The notes under the pieces are model-generated. The model did not search any database, was not told the DNA's origin, and saw nothing but the letters and a program-made list of their open reading frames with translations. A stretch of DNA of 64,000 bases from NCBI RefSeq assembly GCF_001282725.1, contig NZ_LN876587.1, positions 472,075 through 536,074 on the forward strand. The letters are read 5' to 3'. The stretch is from Inediibacterium massiliense. GTDB taxonomy: Bacteria > Bacillota > Clostridia > Peptostreptococcales > Thermotaleaceae. Below, piece after piece: positions 26,145 through 35,124 of the stretch. Position 1 is the stretch's first letter. The number at the start of each line of letters is the position of its first letter. A program made the position numbers and the translations under genes.

Positions 26145-26953
26145 TAATAAATAGATATAGATACCTCTGTTACATAGTTTGAAGGATCATTTGTGAAAAA
26201 ACTGTTAATGATTTGTGTTTCGTAGATAAATCCAGTAATAGCAAGCTTTTTTTCTCGAGCATAGGACAATAAAGTATTTCTTGTTTCATGTAGATTTTCA
26301 TAAGATCCGTAGTGATAGGCGCATAAATAAAGTCCTTCTGGCTTGTATAAGCAACTTTTTGACTTATAAGGGTTGTCTAGTTTAATAGAAATTTTTTTGA
26401 CTAAAAAATTTCTATTGGGATCTAAAGTTACAACCCATCCATAAGACCAGGGCATTTGTGTATAGCCTTTAAAATGATATTGTGCCAATTTAGAAAATGT
26501 TAAAGAAAAATCATTGGTATGATCATTAGGATCAATATCTAATGTGAAAAGATATTGATCTTTTATATACTTTTGATAAATTTTATGGGGATCATATAAA
26601 GTTTCTCCTTCTTTGATACGAGAAAGATTATGTTCTAAAGATTTTTTCATTGTTTTTAGTTTTTTAATTTCAGTACTTAATGTTTCAATTTGAGTGGTGA
26701 GCATTTGTTTTGTTGTTTCTAATGAATGATTACTTAATATAGTTTGAATATCATTTAATGAAAAACCACTGGCTTTTAAAGACAGTATTAAGTAAAATTT
26801 AGGGAATTGGTTTAAGGAATAATATCTATATTTTGTTTTTTCATTTACATAGGAAGGTTTAATTAGATTGATTTTATCATAAAAAATAAGTGTTTGTTTG
26901 GTGATATTAAATATTTTACATATTTGTCCAGATAAAAAATGAAAATTTGACAT
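26144..26953 (-). CDS. MerR-family transcriptional regulator with effector-binding domain
   Basis: This 269-residue protein has an N-terminal MerR winged helix (SGQICKIFNITKQTLIFYDK, then the wing KTKYRYYSLNQF, residues about 8-75). A coiled-coil dimerization helix rich in Leu/Lys follows (about 80-115). The C-terminal 140-residue domain resembles BmrR/GyrI-type small-molecule-binding domains. No metal-binding cysteine cluster is evident, so it likely senses an organic ligand. It diverges from the B12-riboswitch operon and faces a promoter with a 19-base spacer and internal dyad, the classic MerR target. Confidence 0.85.
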   Translation of the reverse strand: MSNFHFLSGQICKIFNITKQTLIFYDKINLIKPSYVNEKTKYRYYSLNQFPKFYLILSLKASGFSLNDIQTILSNHSLETTKQMLTTQIETLSTEIKKLKTMKKSLEHNLSRIKEGETLYDPHKIYQKYIKDQYLFTLDIDPNDHTNDFSLTFSKLAQYHFKGYTQMPWSYGWVVTLDPNRNFLVKKISIKLDNPYKSKSCLYKPEGLYLCAYHYGSYENLHETRNTLLSYAREKKLAITGFIYETQIINSFFTNDPSNYVTEVSISIY

Positions 26954-26971
26954 AATTCCTCCTTAAAATAT

Positions 26972-27002
26972 TTGACTATATAGTAACAATATAGTTTATA
27001 AT
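26972..27002 (+). promoter_or_regulatory. MerR-type promoter and operator
   Basis: A -35 TTGACT and a -10 TATAAT are separated by 19 bases, longer than the 17 optimal for sigma-A. The dyad ACTATAT (26975-26981) / ATATAGT (26989-26995) lies across the spacer. An over-long spacer with a dyad in it is the hallmark of MerR activation by DNA untwisting. It lies in the divergent region just upstream of the regulator start. Confidence 0.8.
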
Positions 27003-27057
27003 GAATAATGTCAAATGAAATTCATAAAGGTATATTTGTAGTAGACAATTTTATAGG

Positions 27058-27213
27058 ATCATAAATTTTGATAGAGCAATCTATCTTCAGGGAATCAGGT
27101 GAAAATCCTGAACAGTCCCGCTGCCGTATAAGCTAGCTTATGCAGATGCCACTGGAAATACTGGGAAGGCGCATAAAGTGACAAAGCTTGAGTCGGAATA
27201 CCTGGTTTATGAT
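27058..27213 (+). ncRNA. Cobalamin riboswitch aptamer
   Basis: The sequence has the conserved blocks of the adenosylcobalamin aptamer in order: AATCAGGTGAAAATCCTG, ACAGTCCCGCTGCCGT, GCCACTGGAAA, TGGGAAGGCGCA and GAGTCGGAATACCTG. An 8-bp P1 closes it (ATCATAAA at 27058-27065 with TTTATGAT at 27206-27213). It lies between the MerR-type promoter and a terminator, so B12 should repress the downstream operon by premature termination. The 449 bases from the MerR start to the first methyltransferase hold only these control elements. Confidence 0.95.
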
Positions 27214-27275
27214 TTGTATAAAAGATTTTTTACGAGCGATGAAAAATCTTAGAGAGATAGTGTCTCTGATTTTTT

Positions 27276-27306
27276 GTACCCTTGTAAAAGGGTACTTTTT
27301 TATTTT
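27276..27306 (+). terminator. Riboswitch-controlled intrinsic terminator
   Basis: A GTACCCTT / AAGGGTAC 8-bp stem with a GTAA loop is followed by a T-rich run. It lies 60 bases after the aptamer. A competing upstream hairpin (AAGATTTTT...AAAAATCTT around 27223-27250) may belong to the switching region. Confidence 0.85.
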
Positions 27307-27402
27307 ATAAGGGCAGGAGATGGTGGAGGGGGTATACAAGAATTTTTAACATTGATAATGATACTAAATATTATTGTTAAGGTAAAAAGTAAGGATGGTA
27401 AT

Positions 27403-28158
27403 ATGAAGAAATATATTTATAATTACTGGGAAGAAGAAGCAGATTGGTATGATGAAACGCTTCCTTCAAATGTGAAATATGAGGATCTATTGAAAGGTTT
27501 GGCTAACTATATTTTTTCTTATATTCCAGATATTGAAAAAAAACAATCATTAAATATATTAGAGTTAGGCTGTGGAACAGGAAGGTTGTTGATAGAATTA
27601 TCTAAAACTCATCACAACGTAATGGGAGTGGATATATCTTGGAATATGCTAAAAATAGCAAAAGATCATGGGAAAATTTTAAATGTTCCTATTGAAGTGT
27701 ATCAGATGGATGTACATTCTATGCTATTTGAAGAGGATTCATTTGATTTATTAGTTGGAAGCAATGTTGTTTGGACTCTTGAAAATCCAGTCAAAGCCTA
27801 TGAAGAATGGTATAGAGTACTAAAGCCTCAAGGAAAGTTAATAGTATTGGATGCAAATTGGAATTTATGGCGGTATAACCCGTTAGAAAGAAAGAAGTAT
27901 CAACAATACCAAGAGTATCTAATCCATAAATATGGCAGAGGGACACATACATATAAAGACTTATTTTATGGAGAAGAAATTGATAAAAAAACATACTTAA
28001 GTGATAAGTATAGACCAGATTGGGATATAGATGTACTCAAAAGTATTGGTTTTCATAATATTCAAATTCAACATAGTGTTTCTGACATTATATGGGATTC
28101 AAAGACTATTGAATTAAATCATTTGACACCACCATTTATGATTTGTGCACAAAAATAA
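27403..28158 (+). CDS. Class I SAM-dependent methyltransferase (first copy)
   Basis: This is a 251-residue methyltransferase (start at ATG 27403; a longer frame reads back through the terminator and is not credible). SAM motif I is ELGCGTG (54-60). AYEEW-RVLKP and the unusual DANWNLWRYNP follow. It is clearly paralogous to the next gene (shared WTL-NP, AYEEW-RVLKP, DANW and TP--MICA/LVGA endings). It is the first gene under the cobalamin riboswitch. I infer modification of a small molecule handled by the transporters downstream; the substrate is unknown. Confidence 0.88.
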   Translation: MKKYIYNYWEEEADWYDETLPSNVKYEDLLKGLANYIFSYIPDIEKKQSLNILELGCGTGRLLIELSKTHHNVMGVDISWNMLKIAKDHGKILNVPIEVYQMDVHSMLFEEDSFDLLVGSNVVWTLENPVKAYEEWYRVLKPQGKLIVLDANWNLWRYNPLERKKYQQYQEYLIHKYGRGTHTYKDLFYGEEIDKKTYLSDKYRPDWDIDVLKSIGFHNIQIQHSVSDIIWDSKTIELNHLTPPFMICAQK

Positions 28159-28177
28159 TAAAATAGGAGGAATATAT

Positions 28178-28927
28178 ATGGATTTTGGAAAAAGAATTAA
28201 ACAATATTGGGAAGGGGAAGCAGATATTTATAGTGTTTGTATAGAAGAGGAATTAGGAAACTTTCAAAGAGAGGCATGGAAAAAAATAGTATTAGAGTAT
28301 GCACCCAAAAAACAATGTTTAGATATCCTTGATATCGGAACGGGCCCAGGATTTTTTCCTATTGTTCTTGGAGAGGAAGGACATCATGTAACAGGAATTG
28401 ATATAACAGAAAATATGATTTCTTATGCAAGAAAAAATGTTGAGAGGGCTGGAAGTAAAGCAAATCTTTTAACAATGGATTGTCATAATTTAGAGTTTGA
28501 GGATGATACTTTTGATTTGATTGTGTGTAGAAATTTGACTTGGACATTAGATAATCCTATTCAAGCCTATGAAGAATGGCATAGAGTATTAAAACCTTCA
28601 GGAAGATTATTAATTTTTGATGCCAATTGGTACTTGCATTTATTTGATGAGAAGCTAAGAGAAAAATACGAAGAAAATGAAAAAAAACTTATTGAAAAAT
28701 ACGGAAGAAAAACACATAATCATAAAAACAATGTAGAAGGAGATGCGCTTAGCAAAAAGTTGTTTATGAGTAATAAAGTTCGACCACAATGGGATTTGAA
28801 TCAATTGATTCAAATGAAATTTTCAAAAGTCTTTTCAGAAATTAATATCGTAGATCAAGTTTGGGATGATATGGGAAAAGAATTAAATGCAACGACTCCA
28901 CAATTTTTAGTGGGAGCAGAAAAATAG
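28178..28927 (+). CDS. Class I SAM-dependent methyltransferase (second copy)
   Basis: This 249-residue paralogue starts at ATG 28178 behind AGGAGG. SAM motif I is DIGTGPG (52-58), followed by DITENM, then EFEDDTFDLIVCRN, AYEEWHRVLKP and LLIFDANWYLHLF. It differs from copy one by a GTGPG rather than GCGTG loop and by about half its residues, so the two probably act on different positions or partners rather than being a recent duplication. It is followed by the ABC exporter pair with 16 bases between. Confidence 0.88.
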   Translation: MDFGKRIKQYWEGEADIYSVCIEEELGNFQREAWKKIVLEYAPKKQCLDILDIGTGPGFFPIVLGEEGHHVTGIDITENMISYARKNVERAGSKANLLTMDCHNLEFEDDTFDLIVCRNLTWTLDNPIQAYEEWHRVLKPSGRLLIFDANWYLHLFDEKLREKYEENEKKLIEKYGRKTHNHKNNVEGDALSKKLFMSNKVRPQWDLNQLIQMKFSKVFSEINIVDQVWDDMGKELNATTPQFLVGAEK

Positions 28928-28943
28928 GCAAGGTGGCTTAAAG

Positions 28944-30683
28944 ATGGGTGGAAACTATTTAAGATTAGTGACTTTTTTAAAACAAGCGAAAAAAGAAACT
29001 TTGTGTAAAGTTTTTTTGGGACTGTCTATAATTGCTTTAAATTTTATGCAAGCAATGCTTCTTGCAAAAGGTATTAGTAATGTCATTGAAAGATGTAGCT
29101 TTATGAAGATGATTACTTATTTGATGATGATTGTTTTGGTAATTATAACAAAATGTTATTTGATACGATATCAAGAAGGTTATGCAAAAAAAATGGCTGC
29201 AAAGATTAAAGGAATGATTAGAGAAAAATTACTAGATAAGTTAATGGTATTAGGTCCCGCATATCAAAATAAGAAAAGAAGTGGCAATATCCAATCTTTA
29301 ATTACAGATGGAGTGGAATCTTTTGAAACTTTTCTAGTGTATTACATTCCCCATGGGATAGTTGTATTTATTGCAATAAGTTGTGCGATTACATATATGA
29401 TTCAATTAGACAAGATTGTGGGGGTTGTGATTATATTCATGGGGCTTTTATCTATTTTGATACCTCATTTCCTTATGCCAGCCATTTCTAAAATTATGAT
29501 TGAGTATTGGAAGTCTTATGCATTTTTAAATGCACAATATATTGATTCTATGCAAGGAATGAGCACTTTAAAAGCTTTTGATGCTAGTACAAGAATAGGA
29601 AAACAATTGGCTAGTGATGCCCGAGATTTTGCGAAGGAATCTATAAAAAATACAGGAATGTCTTTGGCAGATTCTGCAATAATTGTGTTTTTTACTATGT
29701 TAGGTACAGCATTGGCAGTATTGATAGGAGCTTTTCATATGTCAAATGGACAACTTGGATATAATGAGCTATTGATTATATTATTTTTATCTGGTGAGTG
29801 TATGAAGCCTTTTTATGAGTTAAATACGTATTGGCATGGAAGTTATTTGGGTTTTTCTGTTGCAGAAGAGTTATACCAGATTCTTGATGAACCATTAAAG
29901 CAAGGAGATCATACGAAGAATAAGGTTGTATCTAGTAAGAACCTTAATATAAAGTTAGATGGTGTATTTTTTAGATACAATGAAGATTCAGGCTATGTAT
30001 TAAAAGATGTAAATATGGATATGCAGCCTGGAAGTATGACTGCAATTGTAGGGGAATCTGGTTCAGGAAAGTCAACTATTGTCAATCTACTATTGAGATT
30101 TTTTGATACAGAACTAGGAGAAATCAAATTAGATTCTATAGATATTGAAGAATATGATATTTCGTATTTAAGAAATCAAATTGCAGCAGTATTTCAAGAT
30201 ACATATTTGTTTTATGGGACAGTTAAAGAGAATTTACGTATGGCAAATCCCCATGCAACAGAAGAAGAAATCATAGATGCAGCCAAGGTTGCCAATGCAC
30301 ATGATTTTATTATCAATCTTCCAAATGCTTATGAAACTGTGGTAGGAGAAAGAGGTGCTACTTTATCTGGTGGACAAAGACAGAGAATCTCTATAGCAAG
30401 AGCAATTTTAAAGAATGCACCTATTTTAATTTTGGATGAAGCTACTTCAAGTGTGGATATGAAAAGTGAGAAATTAATTCAAGATGCTTTAGAAAAATTG
30501 ATGAAGAATAAAACAACTATTGTAATTGCTCATAGATTATCTACCATAGAAAAAGCAGATAAAATATATGTGCTAAAAGACGGAAAGGTCAAAGGGGAAG
30601 GAACACACGAAGAACTTTTATGCAACTGTGAAACGTATCAAGGACTTATTCGTGCACAGGAAAATATAGGAGAAAACATATGA
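28944..30683 (+). CDS. ABC transporter half-size permease/ATPase (first of pair)
   Basis: This 579-residue protein has an N-terminal six-helix membrane domain (about 1-300) and a C-terminal ATPase with Walker A GESGSGKST (around 370), signature LSGGQRQR and Walker B ILILDEATSS. Exporter-fold half transporters usually pair; the next gene supplies the partner and overlaps by four bases. Some heterodimers of this fold (YbtPQ, IrtAB) import siderophores. With the neighbouring metal importer genes, either export or uptake of a metal-binding compound is possible. Confidence 0.9.
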   Translation: MGGNYLRLVTFLKQAKKETLCKVFLGLSIIALNFMQAMLLAKGISNVIERCSFMKMITYLMMIVLVIITKCYLIRYQEGYAKKMAAKIKGMIREKLLDKLMVLGPAYQNKKRSGNIQSLITDGVESFETFLVYYIPHGIVVFIAISCAITYMIQLDKIVGVVIIFMGLLSILIPHFLMPAISKIMIEYWKSYAFLNAQYIDSMQGMSTLKAFDASTRIGKQLASDARDFAKESIKNTGMSLADSAIIVFFTMLGTALAVLIGAFHMSNGQLGYNELLIILFLSGECMKPFYELNTYWHGSYLGFSVAEELYQILDEPLKQGDHTKNKVVSSKNLNIKLDGVFFRYNEDSGYVLKDVNMDMQPGSMTAIVGESGSGKSTIVNLLLRFFDTELGEIKLDSIDIEEYDISYLRNQIAAVFQDTYLFYGTVKENLRMANPHATEEEIIDAAKVANAHDFIINLPNAYETVVGERGATLSGGQRQRISIARAILKNAPILILDEATSSVDMKSEKLIQDALEKLMKNKTTIVIAHRLSTIEKADKIYVLKDGKVKGEGTHEELLCNCETYQGLIRAQENIGENI

Positions 30684-32479
30684 ATACGAATAAAAAAACT
30701 ATAAAAAGTAATAAATATCGATTTACTTATATTATGAAACTTTCTAAAAAACTACATGTTTATCTACCGAGAGTGATTGGGGCAATTGTAAGTGGAATTT
30801 TAAACCATCTTTTTACTATTGCGATAGCGGCTATATCTGCTTACATGGTTGGTTTAGCTGTACAAGATAAATTAAAGGATTGTTTTTTTGTTCTTGCAAG
30901 TACTATGGTTATTTGTTTGATTATGAGAGTGATTGCATATTTTAGTGAAATGTGGCTTGCTCATGATGTGGCATTTAAAGTATTAGCTGATTTTAGAATT
31001 ATGCTTTTTCAGTCCATAGAGAAAGTTTCACCAGCAATTTTATTAGATATGAGATCAGGACAGCTAGCTTCTACTTTAATGAGTGATGTAGAACTATTAG
31101 AATGGTTTTTTGCCCATTCTTTTGGAAGTACCCTTGTTGCTGTGATCGTACCTATGGTTTTAATTGCTTTTATGGGATGGATTCATCCCATATTTCCAAT
31201 CATGATGCTTATATTTTTAGGAGTACTTGTTAGTATACCTTGTTTATTAAAGGATAAGGCTGATCGTCAAGGCGAAAAAGTAAGGTGTCAGTTAGGAGAT
31301 GCAAGTGCAGTAACGGTAGAAGGCATACAAGGGATGAAAGAGATTTTGACATTGAATTATCTAAAAAAATATAAAGAAAAAAATAAAAATTATATGAAAA
31401 AAATGTATACTAGCCAATTGGAGTATGGAAAAAGGTTAGGAACAGAAGGAGCTTTGATACAAGGGGTATTAGGGATTGCAACACTTAGTATAATGGGAGT
31501 TGCTGCTATGTTAGTAGTACAGGGGAAAATGGAATTTGAATGGTTTCCAGTAATTGTGATTTTATCAGGTATGACATTTAATCCAGTGATTGAAATATGT
31601 AATACAGCACGCAATTTTGGACTTATATTTGCTGCAGCCAATAGAGTGTTTTTAGTTTTAGAGGCAGAGCCTTTAGTAAAAGATGAAGGAGAACATATAA
31701 ACAATAAGGATATATATCCTAAAATTTGTTTTGAAAATGTATCTTTTTGGTATCAAGAGAAACAAAAAAAAGCTGTTAAAAATATAAGTTTTAAGGTAGA
31801 TCATGGAGAAACGGTAGCGTTAGTAGGAGAATCAGGAGCAGGAAAAACTACCTGTATGAATTTACTTTTAAGATATTGGGATGTTAAAGAAGGACGAATA
31901 TGTATTGGTGATAAAAATATAAAAAATATTTCATTATCAAATTTGCGTCAAATAACCTCAGCTGTATTACAGGAAGTTTATTTATTTAATACAACCATAC
32001 GCGAAAATATTAAACTAAGTAATCCTGAAGCTACAAATGAGGATGTAGAGAAAGCTTGTAAATCTGCTTTAGCACATGATTTTATTATGAAATTTCCAAA
32101 GGGTTATGATACTGTAGTAGGAGAAAGAGGAACGTCTTTATCAGGAGGACAAAGGCAAAGAATTGCAATTGCTAGGGCTATATTAAAAAATGCTCCTATT
32201 TTAATATTAGATGAAGCTATGTCTAGTTTGGATACAGAAAATGAAAAAGAAATACAAAAAGCTTTAAAAACAAATTTTCAAGATAGGACAATTTTAGTTA
32301 TTGCACATAGATTGTCTACGATTCAACAAGCTGATCGTATTATATTTATTCGGGAAGGAAAAATTGAAGAAATAGGTTCTCATGATGAATTAATGAAAAA
32401 AGATGGATTCTACAGACAGATGATTTCCTCTCAATTTAAAAAAGTCAATGCAAAAATGCCTATTGAGGTGATGGGATAA
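30680..32479 (+). CDS. ABC transporter half-size permease/ATPase (second of pair)
   Basis: This 599-residue partner of the preceding gene starts in an ATGA overlap. The membrane domain covers about 1-320. The ATPase domain has Walker A GESGAGKTT (around 383), LSGGQRQR and ILILDEAMSSLD. The walker and signature residues look intact in both halves, so neither site is visibly degenerate. It ends in a TAATG overlap with the NikB-like permease, coupling the exporter-fold pair to the importer. Confidence 0.9.
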   Translation: MNTNKKTIKSNKYRFTYIMKLSKKLHVYLPRVIGAIVSGILNHLFTIAIAAISAYMVGLAVQDKLKDCFFVLASTMVICLIMRVIAYFSEMWLAHDVAFKVLADFRIMLFQSIEKVSPAILLDMRSGQLASTLMSDVELLEWFFAHSFGSTLVAVIVPMVLIAFMGWIHPIFPIMMLIFLGVLVSIPCLLKDKADRQGEKVRCQLGDASAVTVEGIQGMKEILTLNYLKKYKEKNKNYMKKMYTSQLEYGKRLGTEGALIQGVLGIATLSIMGVAAMLVVQGKMEFEWFPVIVILSGMTFNPVIEICNTARNFGLIFAAANRVFLVLEAEPLVKDEGEHINNKDIYPKICFENVSFWYQEKQKKAVKNISFKVDHGETVALVGESGAGKTTCMNLLLRYWDVKEGRICIGDKNIKNISLSNLRQITSAVLQEVYLFNTTIRENIKLSNPEATNEDVEKACKSALAHDFIMKFPKGYDTVVGERGTSLSGGQRQRIAIARAILKNAPILILDEAMSSLDTENEKEIQKALKTNFQDRTILVIAHRLSTIQQADRIIFIREGKIEEIGSHDELMKKDGFYRQMISSQFKKVNAKMPIEVMG

Positions 32480-33402
32480 TGAAATATATATTTCACAGAA
32501 TACTTCTTTTGATTCCAATATTGTTTCTTTTATCTATTATTACATTTTCTTTGAGTCATGTTTCTTCAGGTGATCCAGCTAGAGTGATTGCAGAAAAAGA
32601 GTATGGAAGACCAACATTAGGACAAATTCAAAAAATAAGAATAATGCATGGATTAGATAAACCTTTTTATCAGCAATATATTTTTTGGATGAAAAAAGTA
32701 TTAAATAAAGATTTTGGTATTTCATATAAAACATCGAGACCAGTTATGGAAGAAATACAAGAAAGAGTTACAATTACTATAAAGTTATCTTTGGTAGCAT
32801 TTTTAATTCTAATAGGTATTGCTATACCTATGGGAATATTTTGTGCTCTCTATCCAAATAGTTTATTGGATAAAATGTGTCAAGTAGTGTCTTTTACGAG
32901 TGTTTCCATTCCATCATTTTTAGTAGGACTTATTCTACTCTATATTTTTGGTGTAAAGCTACAATGTATTTCTGTTTTAGGTTGTATGCAAGATTATATT
33001 ATGATTCCAGCTTTTACACTTGCTTTTAGTTATATAGGTATTGTGATAGGACTTATAAACACCAGCATGAGGCAAGTTCTAAAACAAGATTATATTCGTT
33101 CTGCAAGAGCAAAAGGTATTGGAGAGTGGAAAATTATATTCAAACATAGTCTAAAAAATGCTATTTTACCTGTTATGACACAAATGAGCATGATATTTTG
33201 CAGTTTTTTATCTGGTTCTGCTATTATTGAATCTATTTTTTCGGTACAAGGTCTTGGGAAGCTCATATTAGATTCAGTTGCTGTAAAAGATATTCCTGTC
33301 ATTCAAGCTTTTGTAATGCTTATAGCCATTTTTATTGTACTTATAAATCTTATGATTGATATTTTATATCAAATGATTGATCCTCGTATTAAGTTAGATT
33401 AA
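32479..33402 (+). CDS. Nickel/peptide-type ABC permease (NikB/OppB-like)
   Basis: This 307-residue inner-membrane permease of the DppB/OppB/NikB family has six hydrophobic segments. The N-terminal family pattern SLSHVSSGDPARVIAE and GLDKPFYQQYIFWMKKVLNKDFG are visible. The cytoplasmic coupling loop lies at RSARAKGIGEWKIIFKHSL, and the closing segment is DILYQMIDPRIKL. It forms the channel with the next gene. The family imports peptides, nickel, cobalt or metallophores, so the substrate is set only by context. Confidence 0.92.
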   Translation: MKYIFHRILLLIPILFLLSIITFSLSHVSSGDPARVIAEKEYGRPTLGQIQKIRIMHGLDKPFYQQYIFWMKKVLNKDFGISYKTSRPVMEEIQERVTITIKLSLVAFLILIGIAIPMGIFCALYPNSLLDKMCQVVSFTSVSIPSFLVGLILLYIFGVKLQCISVLGCMQDYIMIPAFTLAFSYIGIVIGLINTSMRQVLKQDYIRSARAKGIGEWKIIFKHSLKNAILPVMTQMSMIFCSFLSGSAIIESIFSVQGLGKLILDSVAVKDIPVIQAFVMLIAIFIVLINLMIDILYQMIDPRIKLD

Positions 33403-33414
33403 GGAGGAAATAAG

Positions 33415-34266
33415 TTGTTTAGAATAACAAAACGAATTTTCAAATCAGATTTTTGGTACTTCTTTTTTAAACAGAAAAAAAGTATTTTAGGATTTAGTAT
33501 TATTATTATTTTATGCTTTGCAGCATTATGTGCACCGTGGATTGCTCCAAATGATCCTTTAGAGGTAAATATTGCAAACAAATTGCAACATCCCAATGCT
33601 CAATATTGGTTGGGGACAGATAACTTAGGAAGATGTGTGGTTTCAAGGCTGATCTTTGGAACAAGAAATTCTTTGTTTTATAGTGTGATTGTACTGATTA
33701 TTACATTGGGGATTGGTATTCCTATTGGAATGGTTTCGGGATATATAGGTGGAAAAGTAGATTTGGTAATGATGAGAATAATTGATTTGGTATTGGCATT
33801 ACCTAGTTTTATGGTGGCACTTGCTATTGCAGGTGTATTAGGTCCTAGTACAAAAAATATGTTACTAGCCATGTGTATGGTATGGTGGTCTGGGTATGCT
33901 CGATTTTTTAGAGGACTTACTATACAAATGAAAGAAAGTGATTACATAATGGCTGCTATATCAGGAGGATGTAGTCATATTCAAATTATTTTTAGACATT
34001 TATTGAAAAATATGATTCCACCTATTATTATATTGGCCACATTGGAGATAGGATCTATCATATTGGCTATAGCAACATTTTCATTTATTGGACTAGGTAT
34101 TCAACCACCTATTCCTGAATGGGGAATTATGCTAAGTGATAGCAAAGATTATCTACAATCTTATCCACAGCTTATGTTTTATCCTGGAATTGTTATTGTA
34201 GTGACGGTAATGTCCTTTAATCTTTTAGGAAGAGGGATGAGAAATGCAATGCAGACAACAAAGTGA
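33415..34266 (+). CDS. Nickel/peptide-type ABC permease (NikC/OppC-like)
   Basis: This 283-residue second permease of the importer starts at TTG behind AAGGAGG. Family marks are the N-terminal APNDPLEVNIANKL, YWLGTDNLGRCVVSRLIFG, and a coupling loop near ISGGCSHIQIIFRHLL. It overlaps the ATPase gene by 23 bases. With NikB-like, two ATPases and a lipoprotein, it completes a five-component importer. Confidence 0.92.
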   Translation: MFRITKRIFKSDFWYFFFKQKKSILGFSIIIILCFAALCAPWIAPNDPLEVNIANKLQHPNAQYWLGTDNLGRCVVSRLIFGTRNSLFYSVIVLIITLGIGIPIGMVSGYIGGKVDLVMMRIIDLVLALPSFMVALAIAGVLGPSTKNMLLAMCMVWWSGYARFFRGLTIQMKESDYIMAAISGGCSHIQIIFRHLLKNMIPPIIILATLEIGSIILAIATFSFIGLGIQPPIPEWGIMLSDSKDYLQSYPQLMFYPGIVIVVTVMSFNLLGRGMRNAMQTTK

Positions 34267-35038
34267 TGTTTTAAAGATTAATAATCTTCATATTGAATTT
34301 AAAGTGCAAAAGGGTAGCATACAAGCAGTAAGAGGTGTAAATTTAGAAGTAAAAAAAGGAACTATAACAGCTTTAGTAGGAGAAAGTGGTAGTGGTAAAT
34401 CAGCTACAGCTTTAGCCATAATGGGGCTTATGGATTCAAATGCAAAGGTTACCAAAGGTGAAATTTATATAGATGGAATTCAAATAAGTTCTATTTCAAA
34501 AAAAGATAGAAAAAAAATATGTTCCTCTTATGCAGGAATCATTTTTCAAGATCCATTAAATTCTTTAAATCCATTGTATACTATTGGAAACCAATTGATG
34601 GAGAGTATTTTAGCTAGAAAAGAAATGTCTAAAGAAGAGGCTTTAAAAAAAGCTATAGAACATCTAAAAAAAATGCAATTTCATAATCCTCAAAGTCTTA
34701 TGCATAAATATCCTTTTGAACTGAGTGGAGGCATGTGTCAGCGTGTTATGATTGCAATGGCTACGATTTTTATGCCATCACTACTTATTGCAGATGAACC
34801 TACAACAGCTTTAGATGTCACTGTACAAGCTGAAATTTTAAAGCAAATTTATAATATGAGTAGAAAAAACAACACTGGAGTGTTGTTTATAACACATGAT
34901 TTGAGTGTAGTAGCAGAAATAGCAGATGAAGTTTTTGTAATGAAGGATGGAATGATTGTAGAAAATCAAAGTGTATATGAAATTTTTCATAAACCAACAC
35001 ATCCATATACAAAACAACTCATTCATTCTATTTTATAA
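34244..35038 (+). CDS. ABC importer ATPase (NikD/OppD-like)
   Basis: This 264-residue ATPase has Walker A GESGSGKSA (around 46-54), signature LSGGMCQR and Walker B LLIADEPTTALD. It is shorter at the C terminus than OppD and so closer to NikD. It starts inside the NikC-like gene. It powers import through the two permeases, together with the next ATPase. Confidence 0.9.
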   Translation: MQCRQQSDVLKINNLHIEFKVQKGSIQAVRGVNLEVKKGTITALVGESGSGKSATALAIMGLMDSNAKVTKGEIYIDGIQISSISKKDRKKICSSYAGIIFQDPLNSLNPLYTIGNQLMESILARKEMSKEEALKKAIEHLKKMQFHNPQSLMHKYPFELSGGMCQRVMIAMATIFMPSLLIADEPTTALDVTVQAEILKQIYNMSRKNNTGVLFITHDLSVVAEIADEVFVMKDGMIVENQSVYEIFHKPTHPYTKQLIHSIL

Positions 35039-35124
35039 TCTATAGAAAATGATGTAATGGATAAAATTATTTTAAATTATAAATCTTTTGAATGAAAGAT
35101 TTTGTTCTAAAGGAGTTAAATCAT

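Noticed and set aside
27274-27402. 43-residue N-terminal extension of the first methyltransferase
   Set aside because: It starts inside the riboswitch terminator and has no family-like sequence; ATG 27403 is the start.
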